From Cyanobacteria bacterium QS_4_48_99 (GTDB taxonomy: Bacteria; Cyanobacteriota; Cyanobacteriia; Cyanobacteriales; Rubidibacteraceae), in contig PXPT01000051.1 in the NCBI GenBank assembly GCA_003021505.1, positions 1 to 32,509 on the forward strand: a DNA stretch of 32,509 nucleotides. The letters are read 5' to 3'. The notes below the pieces were generated by a model that was not told where the DNA came from, ran no database searches, and saw nothing but the letters and a program-made list of their open reading frames with translations. A program made the position numbers and the translations under genes. Shown here in pieces: positions 17,645 through 25,891 of this stretch; the stretch's first letter is position 1; each line of letters starts with the position of its first letter.

Positions 17645-18105
17645 GAGGAACCGTGACTCACATCGGCGTAATTTCTCACCAGGCGCCAAGCCATATCGGC
17701 TGTATAGCTAGCTTAGGACGGGAGCTACGACCGCGTGGTCATCGCTTCACTTTCTTCAATTTCCCCAACACTAAATCACAGGTGCTCTCAGAAGGAGTAG
17801 ATTTTTCGCCAATAGGCGAGTCCGATCATCCGCTCGGGTGGCTTGAGCAATCTCATGAAAACCAGGGAAAATTAAGTGGCATATCTGCGATTCGCTTTGC
17901 CCTAGATTCCCTCCGAAAAGCGCAGGCTGCAATATTTCGCGATTCCCCTGACGCTCTGAAAGCAGTAGGGGTGGAGTTATTGCTGGTCGATCCCGCAGTA
18001 CCGACTGGTGGGACAGTAGCCGATTTTTTAGGCATCCCCTTCATCTCCGTTTGTACTGGTATGCCTTTGAATCGGGAAGCAGGCGTGTCGCCTTATTTTA
18101 CCCCT

Positions 18106-18279
18106 TGGAATTACCACAATACCTGGTGGGCAAAATTGCGAAACCTCTGGGGATACTATTGGAATTACCACAATACCTGGTGGGCAAAATTGCGAAACCT
18201 CTGGGGATACTATTGGAATTACCACAATACCTGGTGGGCAAAATTGCGAAACAATACCTGGTGGGCAAAATTGCGAAAC
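18106..18279 (+). repeat. In-frame coding tandem repeats, 54-bp and 27-bp units
   Basis: Two exact 54-bp copies (18106-18159, 18160-18213) are followed by a 39-bp partial copy (18214-18252). An exact 27-bp repeat of that copy's last part (18253-18279) comes next. All lengths are multiples of three and the copies are essentially identical, so the duplications are recent. Confidence 0.97.
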
Positions 18280-19096
18280 CTCTGGGGGTACTATTTGCTG
18301 GATCTGCTATCCCGTCCGGTTGCTGGTGACATTGCCTTGCAGCGCCAGAAATGGAAGTTGCCTCCTTACCGTAACTTCAACGATTGCTTCTCCTCACTGG
18401 CTCAAATCTGCGAACTGCCTGCTGCTGCTGAGTTTGATTTTCCCAGAAAGGCTTTGCCAAGGTACTTCCACTATGTTGGTCCACTTAAAACACCTTCTCC
18501 TCAGGCAATTTCCTTCCCTTTCGAGCGCTTGACCGAACAACCGCTGATCTATGCCTCATTGGGAACAAGCTACGCTAACCAGGAGGATCGGCAAAATATT
18601 TTTCACCAAATTGCCGAAGCCTGCATGGATCTCGATGCCCAGTTGATTATTTCTTTGGGAGGATTAGGCCAGGTTGAGGAGTTCCCAAACCTGCCCGGTG
18701 ACCCCTTAGTAGTCGAGTATGCGCCTCAACTCGAACTTTTGGCTAAGGCAAGACTAACTATTACTCACGCTGGACCCAATACTTTACTAGAATCTCTCAG
18801 TTATGGCGTACCTGTCGTTTCCATTCCGATTGCCACGACCAACCAGCATTCGCCGCGCGTGTGTCCTGGACTGGCGTTGGTGAGGTTATCCCTCCCAAGC
18901 GGCTTAGCGTGACTAAACTTCGCGCGTTAGTAAAGCGAGTGTTGAACGAAGATGTCTACAAGAAAAATGCGGCAAAAGTGAGGGAATCTATTCGCCAATC
19001 TGGTGGGCTCACTCGCGCAGCCGATATGGTTGAGCAAGTTATTGCGACTAGAGAGCCTGTTTTTGCAGAGCAAGAACAACATAATTCGCAACTCGT

Positions 19097-19114
19097 AGTT
19101 CGTAATTACGAACT
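19097..19114. repeat. Perfect 18-bp palindrome
   Basis: AGTTCGTAATTACGAACT reads the same on both strands. It covers the last codons of the frameshifted GT1 tail, which look unlike the family (LVVRNYEL), as if a small palindromic element replaced the natural C-terminus. It could also act as a hairpin between this gene and the MFS gene. Confidence 0.85.
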
Positions 19115-19171
19115 GCCCTGATCAGGAGTAGGCAATCCCTGCCGCCCTTTTGTAAGAACTAGAGGAGTGTA

Positions 19172-20425
19172 ATGGAGAAGCCCTCGCGACTGTTAAATCG
19201 AAATTTCTTTTTGCTTTGGCAGGGTCAATTAGTTAGCCAGACAGGCAACCAGGTAGCGATTGTGGCGATGTTGTTCTGGATCGAGCAAACAACTGATTCT
19301 GCTAGCTTGGTGGGACTAATTATGATGGTTTCTGCACTCCCTTCGGTACTACTTGGTCCGATTGGCGGAACCTTTGCCGACCACTATTCCCGCCGCGCCA
19401 TTATTGTTTATAGTGACCTTTTCAGTGGTCTTGCGGGTCTTTCCTTGGCGGGTCTCATATTTATCGCTCCAGAAAAAGTTAACCTCATTTTAGTTTGGCT
19501 GTTTGTTGTTTCCAGCTTAATTGCTTTGTTTGGTTCTTTTTTTAGACCCGCGATTACGGCTGCCATTCCGGATATTGTTCCTCAAAATCAAGTCGCTAGA
19601 GCCAATTCTTTAAATGAAGCTTCTGAGCAGATTGCAACGTTTATTGGTTATGGATTAGGCGGTGTCCTGTTTCAGTTTTTGGGAGCGCCGGTACTTTTTC
19701 TGTTTAATGGCTTAACTTTTCTTTTTAGTGCTGCGAGTGAATATTTTATTACCATCCCGCAAGCAACTCCGGCAAGCAGTACCAACTGGAAACAAGCATT
19801 CCGTAAGTTCCAAATAGACACAGCAGAAGGGTTTCGCTATCTTTGGCATAAAGATGGGATGAAAGCGCTTTTCTTAGCAGCGGCTTCCTTGAATGTGTTT
19901 GCTGTTCCCATTTTTGTCTTACTTCCCTTCTACGTGAAAGATTTCCTGAGAGTTAGTGCCAGTTGGTATGGTTTTCTGATGGCAGCATTCGGGGCGGGCT
20001 GCCTAGCGGGATATGTTACAGCTAGTGTAATTCGCTTTTCTGGTAAATCTAGAAGTACAATGATGTCGTTGTTGGTGTTGGGAACATCTCTTGCACTTGC
20101 GGGGTTAGGATTTGTTCGTATTCCGCTAGTTGCGCTCCTGTTAATGTTCGGCTTAGGGACAATGATTGGGCTTGTTAACGTGGTTGCCATCACCATTTTG
20201 CAAGTAACTACTCCCGACTATATGCGAGGGCGAATTTTTGGGCTTTTAGGAACGCTTTCCCAGGCTCTAACCCCCCTAGCAATGGGACTTAGCGGTCTTA
20301 TTGCAGATTGGAGTAGTCAAAATATTCCGCTTATTTATATTGCCTGTGGAGGAATTTCCTTGGTGATCGCAATTACTCTCTCAATGAACCAAAAACTTCA
20401 TGATTTCTTAGCCTATGAACAGTAA
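19172..20425 (+). CDS. MFS transporter (EntS-like exporter type)
   Basis: This 417-residue protein has about 12 hydrophobic helices and the entry LLNRNFFLLWQGQLVSQTGNQV, characteristic of the EntS/MFS_3 branch of major facilitator exporters. The motif-A-like loop GGTFADHYSRRAIIVYSD joins helices 2 and 3, and a related GRIFGLLGTLSQ loop occurs in the second half. A GAGGAG just before the ATG at 19172 gives a strong ribosome site. It lies 50 bp after the broken GT1 gene and before the third GT1 gene. Inference from context: it may export the glycosylated product of this cassette using the proton gradient. The EntS branch handles siderophores and drugs, so another amphipathic small molecule is possible. 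It looks intact. Confidence 0.9.
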   Translation: MEKPSRLLNRNFFLLWQGQLVSQTGNQVAIVAMLFWIEQTTDSASLVGLIMMVSALPSVLLGPIGGTFADHYSRRAIIVYSDLFSGLAGLSLAGLIFIAPEKVNLILVWLFVVSSLIALFGSFFRPAITAAIPDIVPQNQVARANSLNEASEQIATFIGYGLGGVLFQFLGAPVLFLFNGLTFLFSAASEYFITIPQATPASSTNWKQAFRKFQIDTAEGFRYLWHKDGMKALFLAAASLNVFAVPIFVLLPFYVKDFLRVSASWYGFLMAAFGAGCLAGYVTASVIRFSGKSRSTMMSLLVLGTSLALAGLGFVRIPLVALLLMFGLGTMIGLVNVVAITILQVTTPDYMRGRIFGLLGTLSQALTPLAMGLSGLIADWSSQNIPLIYIACGGISLVIAITLSMNQKLHDFLAYEQ

Positions 20426-20539
20426 TCAATTTGGGAGTTAAATGTATACCAAGATCCTCACTTAAACCTCACCTATGTTGCCATTTTTTTGCATGAGCTT
20501 GGCTAAGGAAGATGGTTTGACCGTTGCTTCACTCCAATT

Positions 20540-20640
20540 ATAAATATCTTTAGTCCTTAGTCCTTTGTCATTAGTTGCTAACGCTTACAGGGTTCGACTG
20601 TTTGTTACTAATGACTAGTGACTGATGGCTAATGACTCAC
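20540..20640. repeat. Degenerate TAATGACT-type repeat tract
   Basis: The spacer between the MFS and third GT1 genes contains many overlapping words such as TAGTCCTTAGTCC, TCATTAGT, CTAATGACTAGTGACTGATGG and CTAATGACTC. It ends in AT-rich TTTAATTTTTAATTG before the start at 20664. It resembles the tract at 6725-6821. Confidence 0.55.
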
Positions 20641-20663
20641 CAACTTTTTAATTTTTAATTGTT

Positions 20664-21938
20664 ATGACCCACTTTGGCATAATTTCTCCTCCTGTTTCTG
20701 GGCACCTTAATCCCATGGCAGTTTTAGGTCGGGAATTGCAGCGGCGCGGGCATCGAGTCACTTTTTTTCATATGCCCGACATTGAATCCAAGATTCGCTC
20801 AGAAGGGCTAGAGTTCTGGTCAATTGGTCACTCTGACCATCCACCGGGCTCGCTACCCGAATCGATTGCCCAACTCGGTCGGCTCAGTGGTTTAGCAGCA
20901 CTGCGCTTTGCCATCCAAGCGATTCAAAAAACGACCAACATGATTTGCCGCGATGCGCCCAGTGCCATCAAAAAAGCAGGTGTAGAAGTATTGCTAGTTG
21001 ATCAGACTGAACCTGCTGGTGGGACAGTGGCAGAGCATTTAGGTTTGCCGTTTATTACTGTCTGCTGCGCCCTGGTAATTAACCGCGAACCAACCATTCC
21101 CCCCATTTTTACACCTTGGGGGTACAAAACTGCTTGGTGGACACAGATAGCTAATCGAGCGGGCTATTCCCTGTGGGATCGCATCACTCACCCCCTTCAA
21201 ACCGTCCTGGCTGAGTATCGGCAGCAGTGGAACCTGCCCCCCTACAAAAGCCACGACGATTCTTTTTCTAGTTTGGCTCAAATCAGCCAGCAACCTCCCG
21301 ATTTTGACTTTCCTCGGACGACTTTACCTGCCCACTTCCACTATGTCGGTCCTTTACGCGACCCATCGCCACAAGCAGTTCCTTTTCCTTATGAGCAGTT
21401 GACTGGGCAGCCACTCATCTACACTTCCCTCGGCACTCAGCAGAACACTAAAGAAGACCTGTTTGATAAGATTGCAGCAGCCTGTGAGGGGCTGGACGTG
21501 CAATTAGTGGTTTCTCATGGTGGGGGGATGAGTGCCCAAGCAGCTCAAGCGTTACCAGGCTCGCCCTTGGTAGTTTCTTACGCTCCTCAATTTGAACTTC
21601 TTTCAAGAGCCAAACTGACTATCTCCCACGCTGGTCTCAATACAGTTCTAGATTCCCTTAGTAATGGGGTTCCCCTCGTTACCATTCCGATTACTTACGA
21701 GCAACCTGCGATCGCTGCTCGCTTGCGCTGGGTAGGAGCGGGTGAAGTCCTTCCTCTCAAGCGCCTCAGTGTCTCTAGACTTAGGGCAATGGTGCTGCGA
21801 GTACTCCAAGAGGAATCCTACACCAAAAATGCCGCAAAGCTCAAAGCCTCAATTCAGCAAGCAGGCGGCGTGACGCGAGCCGCCGATTTGATCGAGCAGG
21901 CAATTTTACCCAATAGGTCACTTTTTCCTCACTACTGA
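20664..21938 (+). CDS. GT1-family (CrtX/MGT-like) glycosyltransferase 3, intact
   Basis: This 424-residue protein is the only undamaged member of the GT1 trio. It has MTHFGIISPPVSGHLNPMAV with the catalytic His of the GH motif, and GVEVLLVDQTEPAGGTVAEH with the Asp that normally partners that His. The donor-binding block is YAPQFELLSRAKLTISHAG, then LNTVLDSLSNGVPLVTIPI. The conserved Glu of the HxGxxTxxE motif is Asp here, and the terminal DQ pair is EQ. The tail RLSVSRLRAMVLRVLQEESY, then NAAKLKASIQQAGGVTRAADL, is typical. It has no strong Shine-Dalgarno and begins straight after an AT-rich repeat tract. Likely role: glycosylation of a lipid-like acceptor, possibly the product of the linked desaturase; a zeaxanthin glucosyltransferase is an alternative. 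Confidence 0.88.
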   Translation: MTHFGIISPPVSGHLNPMAVLGRELQRRGHRVTFFHMPDIESKIRSEGLEFWSIGHSDHPPGSLPESIAQLGRLSGLAALRFAIQAIQKTTNMICRDAPSAIKKAGVEVLLVDQTEPAGGTVAEHLGLPFITVCCALVINREPTIPPIFTPWGYKTAWWTQIANRAGYSLWDRITHPLQTVLAEYRQQWNLPPYKSHDDSFSSLAQISQQPPDFDFPRTTLPAHFHYVGPLRDPSPQAVPFPYEQLTGQPLIYTSLGTQQNTKEDLFDKIAAACEGLDVQLVVSHGGGMSAQAAQALPGSPLVVSYAPQFELLSRAKLTISHAGLNTVLDSLSNGVPLVTIPITYEQPAIAARLRWVGAGEVLPLKRLSVSRLRAMVLRVLQEESYTKNAAKLKASIQQAGGVTRAADLIEQAILPNRSLFPHY

Positions 21939-22074
21939 GTGCTACTTTAGGAATTATCCTGGGGAAGATGATAGCTAAAGTAGGTCAAACCTAGAAACTT
22001 CGTCTTTAGCTACTCTTCCCTTCTAGGGAATGAGAAATGTCAGAAGTCCGCTTAGGGTAACCTAGGCTAACCAT

Positions 22075-22081
22075 AAGGAGG
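22075..22081 (+). promoter_or_regulatory. Strong Shine-Dalgarno AAGGAGG for the PEP-CTERM gene
   Basis: AAGGAGG lies 9 nt before the ATG at 22091. It is one of the strongest ribosome sites in the window and implies efficient translation of the surface protein. Confidence 0.85.
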
Positions 22082-22090
22082 AAAAAGCAA

Positions 22091-22723
22091 ATGAAAATCA
22101 ATCTAGCTAGTATAGGAGCTGCTGTGCCTCTAGCAGTTGCAGTAGCTGCCCCTGCTGGAGCTGTCAACTTGGCACCAGGAAGCAATCTCAATATTGATGG
22201 CAGCGTTAACGTTCCCAATCAGAGTACGTTTGAATTCTTTGACTTTGTAGGCGATAGTTCCAGTGTAACTGAGGATACGGCAGAACCCGTTGGCCAATAC
22301 GGGGAGTTCACAGTAGGCGCTGGGAATACCGGAAGTTTTCAAGGTTTAGAAGGCCAAGTCGGCGATATTCTCAGCTTTGACAGAGGGACTGACCTGAGTG
22401 CTAACCCTCTGCTCCGAGTAGACGACCCAGAGGGCGTAACGCAGAACTTCTTTGCGACTACCCCTCCCACTACTCAATTTGAGGGCAATACAGCAATCGT
22501 CCGAGTGAACGGTGTATTTCGGAACGGGAATGAAATTGTGGCGGATGGAACCTTTACCTCTCAGTTCGCTCGCGGTTCCACTGGGGAAACTACCTATTCC
22601 GCAAGCTTAACTACCGTTCCAGAACCCACGACTATGGCTGGTTCAGCTATAGCCCTAGGCGCGGGCGCCTTTCTGAAAAGAAAAAGGGCAAAGAAGCAGA
22701 AGAAAGAAGAGGAAACTGTCTAG
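22091..22723 (+). CDS. PEP-CTERM exported surface protein
   Basis: This 210-residue protein starts with a signal peptide (MKINLASIGAAVPLAVAVAA, then PAGA|VNL). It ends with a textbook PEP-CTERM sorting tag at about 176-210: VPEPTTMAGSAIALGAGAF, a short hydrophobic helix, then LKRKRAKKQKK. Such tags are recognised by exosortases, which process proteins for the outer surface or matrix; no exosortase is in this window. The middle is acidic and Gly/Thr/Asn-rich with no cysteine (GSFQGLEGQVGDILSFDRG, NTAIVRVNGVFRNG), consistent with a secreted beta-rich domain. It sits between the glycolipid-like cassette and the exopolysaccharide cluster and is followed by a hairpin, so it is probably a separate transcription unit. 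Function beyond surface location is unknown. Confidence 0.9.
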   Translation: MKINLASIGAAVPLAVAVAAPAGAVNLAPGSNLNIDGSVNVPNQSTFEFFDFVGDSSSVTEDTAEPVGQYGEFTVGAGNTGSFQGLEGQVGDILSFDRGTDLSANPLLRVDDPEGVTQNFFATTPPTTQFEGNTAIVRVNGVFRNGNEIVADGTFTSQFARGSTGETTYSASLTTVPEPTTMAGSAIALGAGAFLKRKRAKKQKKEEETV

Positions 22724-22769
22724 ATAAGCCTCACAGTTGTTCTGTAGCATAGAGACGAAAAATTTTGTT

Positions 22770-22798
22770 CCCCCTCTAGGTTTTCTAACCAGAGGGGG
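22770..22798 (+). terminator. Strong hairpin after the PEP-CTERM gene
   Basis: CCCCCTCT (22770-22777) pairs with AGAGGGGG (22791-22798). Inside, GGTT (22779-22782) pairs with AACC (22787-22790) around a TTCT loop, with one bulged A. The 12-bp stem is followed by ATTACTTCTTATTG, only moderately T-rich. It lies between convergent blocks and probably works as a terminator. Confidence 0.7.
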
Positions 22799-23141
22799 AT
22801 TACTTCTTATTGGATAGAAAATTAGGGTATTAAGAAAATAATTCACAAAGCGCAAGAGATGAAGAATAAAAACGGGGAACCTGCTTATAATCAGCCCCAC
22901 ATTTCCCTAGCAAGAAGGAAGCAAGGAATGGGGAAAGGAGTTAGCGATACTCGAACGCTCCGCTTTCCTCCTGCGCGTCGGTTTGAGGTTTTCTAATCAG
23001 AGACCTAAAAGATGCTAAATCCCTCGATCCCTTGATATGTTCGCACGAAGTTCTGAGGATAGCAACTCCAACACTACCCACAAGGGCAGAGTAATCTGCA
23101 ACCTTTGATCCTTGCCTTTGGAGTAGAAACAGTTAGCTAAA
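22799..23141. other. Convergent intergenic region, 343 bp beyond the hairpin
   Basis: No gene was found. A 13-bp piece CTGCGCGTCGGTT (22971-22983) matches the core of the 69-bp dispersed repeat and may be a truncated third copy. AGGTTTTCTAAYCAGAG occurs both in the terminator hairpin and again near 22987-23003. The rest is unremarkable spacer. Confidence 0.45.
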
Positions 23142-23915
23142 CTAGTGAATTGATTCAGGGATTGCTACCTGCTCTTTGTCTCTATGCCAGTTCTTTTTAA
23201 AAGCAGCGTAAGGCAAATTGTCTTGTTTGAGTCTAGGAAGAAACGAAGTTTGTATTCCCGCTACATTCAAATAGCAAAAGAATGAACAACAAGTATCGAT
23301 GACTTGGCGATTGTTAGCGTTTAAATAATAAATCCTCGGCGGCTTCCCTCTATTCCAGTAGCGGTCGTCAGGAATGTCTCCTAGAGGAGCCGTAATTATA
23401 TTGTTGCGAAAAAACGGTAAATGTAAACTCTTTTTCAGAATCCGAATTAAAAACTCATGCTGAATCGCTACAAAATGATTAATTCCTAAAAGACGACCTA
23501 GTGATTGTACGCCCAGAATAAGCATCATCATTGTGGGTCGCCTAATTTTAGTTCTAAGGTTATCAGAAATGGCTAGGCTAGAAATATCAGCTATGTTAGA
23601 AGTCGAAGCGGTGAAGTAAGGTCGCCAGTGTTCTTTGCCAAAAAAAGTTTCACTTTTCAAAGGCATCCCCTCACGCCTGAGTTGGACATTCATGTTTCCA
23701 ATTACCGAACCCTGCTCAGAAATAACGACTGCACAGTCGTTGTCATCCGCCAAGCTGTTAATTTCCCAAACTTCCCGGTATCTCTCTTCTGCTAGGAGAC
23801 GCCCCTTCTTGTAAAAAATATCGTTTTGGTTTACAATGTGGGCTTTCATCAAGGGCGAAGAAGCATTATCGCTCAAAGGCTCTTGCTGCTGAAGAGAATC
23901 ATATGCACTAACCAT
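23142..23915 (-). CDS. Putative GNAT-fold N-acyltransferase, LuxI/FeeM (exosortase-associated acyltransferase)-like
   Basis: This protein of about 257 residues is tentatively placed with the GNAT-fold acyl transferases that include AHL synthases, FeeM N-acyl-amino-acid synthases and the PEP-CTERM/exosortase-associated acyltransferases. The basis is layout. RYREVWEIN comes early, then a strand pair CAVVISEQGSVIGNMNVQL. NIADISSLAISDNLR follows, where LuxI-type enzymes have an E-x-SRxAV strand. Then come the helix MLILGVQSLGRLLG and the strand-helix INHFVAIQHEFLIRILKK. The ATG at 23915 is preferred because AGGAG lies 7 nt upstream; the frame also stays open to a TTG at 24026. It is the last gene of the exopolysaccharide block and lies near the PEP-CTERM gene. 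Family is inferred, not proven; product and acyl donor are unknown. Confidence 0.5.
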   Translation of the reverse strand: MVSAYDSLQQQEPLSDNASSPLMKAHIVNQNDIFYKKGRLLAEERYREVWEINSLADDNDCAVVISEQGSVIGNMNVQLRREGMPLKSETFFGKEHWRPYFTASTSNIADISSLAISDNLRTKIRRPTMMMLILGVQSLGRLLGINHFVAIQHEFLIRILKKSLHLPFFRNNIITAPLGDIPDDRYWNRGKPPRIYYLNANNRQVIDTCCSFFCYLNVAGIQTSFLPRLKQDNLPYAAFKKNWHRDKEQVAIPESIH

Positions 23916-24380
23916 CTGTTCGCTCCTATGTCTAAATAGCATGGAATGCCCAGCATAAACTGCACGGGGCATAGGCTCTTCGCGAGATCGACCCAAGTTA
24001 GGGTGAAGCCTCTTAACGAATCTCAATATGTGAACGATAAGCCCACAATGTGAAATTCCAGTGAAAAAAGCAAAATTTCGGGAAAAGGAGTACAGATTTC
24101 TGCCGAAGTACTCCCAAATAAGGGCTGAGGGAGCGAAACGAGGGGAGACTACTTCGCGACTCGCTCGATGCGGAGCGAATGATTGGAACGGGGAGCGATC
24201 GCGCTGAGATTGAGCCTGCTATTCAGCTTAGAACCCCATGTCGAAGGTGGAGTCGGATAAGTTCCCAGGATTCAGAAAAATTTTCCAAACGATTTGTTCC
24301 AGGAGCTATGGAACATTAAAGCGTTCTCTAGATTTGGTAAACCTCCTGCTGTAGCTATCCCCACTATAGGAATGGGAAGC
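23916..24380. other. Intergenic, 465 bp, upstream of the GNAT-like gene
   Basis: No supported gene lies here. It contains a HIP1 site (24198-24205), GC-rich words such as GCGACTCGCTCGATGCGGAGCG (about 24157-24178), and one inverted repeat listed separately. Its length suggests that the GNAT-like gene has its own promoter rather than depending on the Wzy-like gene upstream. Confidence 0.45.
24087..24114. promoter_or_regulatory. Inverted repeat upstream of the GNAT-like gene
   Basis: GGAGTAC (24087-24093) and GTACTCC (24108-24114) are exact 7-bp arms separated by 14 bp, about 170 bp upstream of the chosen ATG. This could be a regulator-binding site or an RNA hairpin. No specific regulator is implied. 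Confidence 0.35.
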
Positions 24381-25760
24381 TTATCGAGTTTGCAAGAATC
24401 TTTGAGCGCTTTTAGAAGAGAAAGGGCTTTGATCCTTTTTTCTGCACTGATGTTCTTGCCATCGCAGACCGATTATACTAGCTACATAGAGCATGTAACC
24501 CGGTTCTTCCATCTGGCTAAAGATTAGACCAAAAACAACTACGGTGAGGACAAGGAACCTGGAAATGTCATCGAGACAAAGCCTACGCCATACAACAAAC
24601 CAGATATAGATAAACGATGCTAACCCTAAAAATCCTAAATCTCCCCAAATACCTGCCCAGCCAAATAGGGGAGAGAAAAAACTAGATTGATCACCAAGCC
24701 AACTCTCCGATACGGCTGCCCAAACAGCATCGCTAGCAGGATGTTGAGTAGCACCTAATGATTCTAGCAGAGAGTTATATTCTTCAAGCATCCATCCTCC
24801 CAATCGCCCTACGGTATGACCAGGTCCGAGACCAAGCCACGGATGTAAAGGTGACTCATAATAGGAAGGAACGATGCGAAACACCGAAGTTTTGAGTAAA
24901 GTTGCCTCTCCATCGAGACCATAGATTTCTGGTCTAACCCAAGTGTTAAAACCCGCAAAGGCTGATAGGTTTTGGGCAGCCCAAAATAATCCACCACCGA
25001 GAATAACTGCAACGATTAAATACGTTAATGCCTTTCCAATTTCCTGGAGCTGAGAAACCAATAAAAGTATTCCAGCTACCATAGATACAAACAGCACTTG
25101 CTTGGCGTCAGAAATAATTACCTCTCCCAAAGCAGCGACAGCAACAGCACAGCGGAGCCATAGAGGGCGGTTTTTAGCAGTTGTGAAATAATACAAGCCA
25201 AAGGTCATTGCCACAGAAGCACCCACAACGTGACCAGCTCCCTGACCGATGAAAACGCCCGTAATGTTGTCTGGACCCCCTTCGCGGAGATGCCAATTAA
25301 GAATAAAGCGCTGGATATAGGCAAAGAAAAGGTTGGTAAAGGAAGCAAACACGATACAGGCTCGAAATTTTGCTAACCTTTCTGGCGTCATAGAAATACT
25401 AATGATTGCCAGCAGTAAAAGGAAATGTTCGCATAAAAGTAAGTAATCGACAACAACATTAATTATGCCTGCATTATTCAACCAAGCGCTAGTCACAGTA
25501 GTTCCAAAAAAAATAAGTAGGGCAAAGAGCATTTCCTTGACAATAGAAATCTGATTGCGATCTTTTACCCTAGTTTTAGCTAGTGTAAATACACAGAGCC
25601 AAGGAACTAGTATTAAATGTAGAAAATTAATAGCTGCTGGAAAATTTAACCATTCCAAAAAACGTGGAAAAAAAGCAGTCAAAAATACTAAGCTTACTAA
25701 AATAGAAAGTTGGATATTTCCTGGCTTTTTTTGGGGGGATCCTGCTATTTTTATCGACAT
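24381..25760 (-). CDS. Wzy/O-antigen-ligase-like polysaccharide polymerase
   Basis: This 459-residue protein has about 10-12 hydrophobic segments and a large soluble loop between about 275 and 375. That is the topology of Wzy polymerases and O-antigen ligases, which join lipid-linked repeat units on the outer face of the inner membrane. The loop holds SPLHPWLGLGPGHTVGRLGG, resembling the HPxxGxGxG signature of the family. GQGAGHVVGASVAMTFGLYYF and SDAKQVLFVSMVAGILLLVS are typical intramembrane stretches. The ATG at 25760 is clear. It lies 131 bp downstream of a family-4 glycosyltransferase in transcription order, at the end of a glycosyltransferase run, a usual place for a polymerase. Polymerase versus ligase cannot be separated from sequence alone. 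Confidence 0.78.
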   Translation of the reverse strand: MSIKIAGSPQKKPGNIQLSILVSLVFLTAFFPRFLEWLNFPAAINFLHLILVPWLCVFTLAKTRVKDRNQISIVKEMLFALLIFFGTTVTSAWLNNAGIINVVVDYLLLCEHFLLLLAIISISMTPERLAKFRACIVFASFTNLFFAYIQRFILNWHLREGGPDNITGVFIGQGAGHVVGASVAMTFGLYYFTTAKNRPLWLRCAVAVAALGEVIISDAKQVLFVSMVAGILLLVSQLQEIGKALTYLIVAVILGGGLFWAAQNLSAFAGFNTWVRPEIYGLDGEATLLKTSVFRIVPSYYESPLHPWLGLGPGHTVGRLGGWMLEEYNSLLESLGATQHPASDAVWAAVSESWLGDQSSFFSPLFGWAGIWGDLGFLGLASFIYIWFVVWRRLCLDDISRFLVLTVVVFGLIFSQMEEPGYMLYVASIIGLRWQEHQCRKKDQSPFSSKSAQRFLQTR

Positions 25761-25891
25761 TTTTAATGTTTTTATTTATGACATTTTGGGAGCTCTATTT
25801 AAGCTAATTTACCCATTAATTCAAATGAACCGATCATAACTAGACAAAGGAAAGCACATTTCTAATACAGCAAGTTCTCTAGAAATCTCAG

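Larger units (their letters stand above)
17653..19121 (+). pseudogene. GT1-family glycosyltransferase 2 with in-frame duplications and a 3' frameshift
   Basis: This second CrtX/MGT-like gene starts at a GTG (17653) with AGGAGG 5 nt before it. The N-terminal MTHIGVISHQAPSHIGC and the donor region YAPQLELLAKARLTITHAGP match its neighbours. Two lesions stand out. From Trp152 the 18-residue unit WNYHNTWWAKLRNLWGYY occurs twice in full, then a 13-residue part, then a further 9-residue NTWWAKLRN. That adds 45 residues relative to the single copy in the paralogue. Near 18834 one base is lost after IPIA. The frame then runs to a stop at 18912, while the family-like tail (DQPAFAARVSWTGVGEV, then RLSVTKLRALV) continues in another frame to 19121. 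The C-terminal nucleotide-binding end is therefore missing from the first product. Probably inactive, unless the frameshift is a sequencing error. Confidence 0.85.

Noticed and set aside
18106-18279. Possible CRISPR-like repeat array
   Set aside because: Units are contiguous, lack unique spacers, lie in frame within a glycosyltransferase gene and translate to repeats of family sequence.
22041-22070. GGGTAACCTAGGCTAACC-like palindrome before the PEP-CTERM gene
   Set aside because: Only the central CCTAGG is truly symmetric; the arms mismatch, so no operator is claimed.
24294-24527. 77-codon plus-strand open frame at the end of the Wzy-like gene
   Set aside because: It overlaps the 3' end of the polymerase gene antisense, lacks a convincing ribosome site and resembles nothing recognised.
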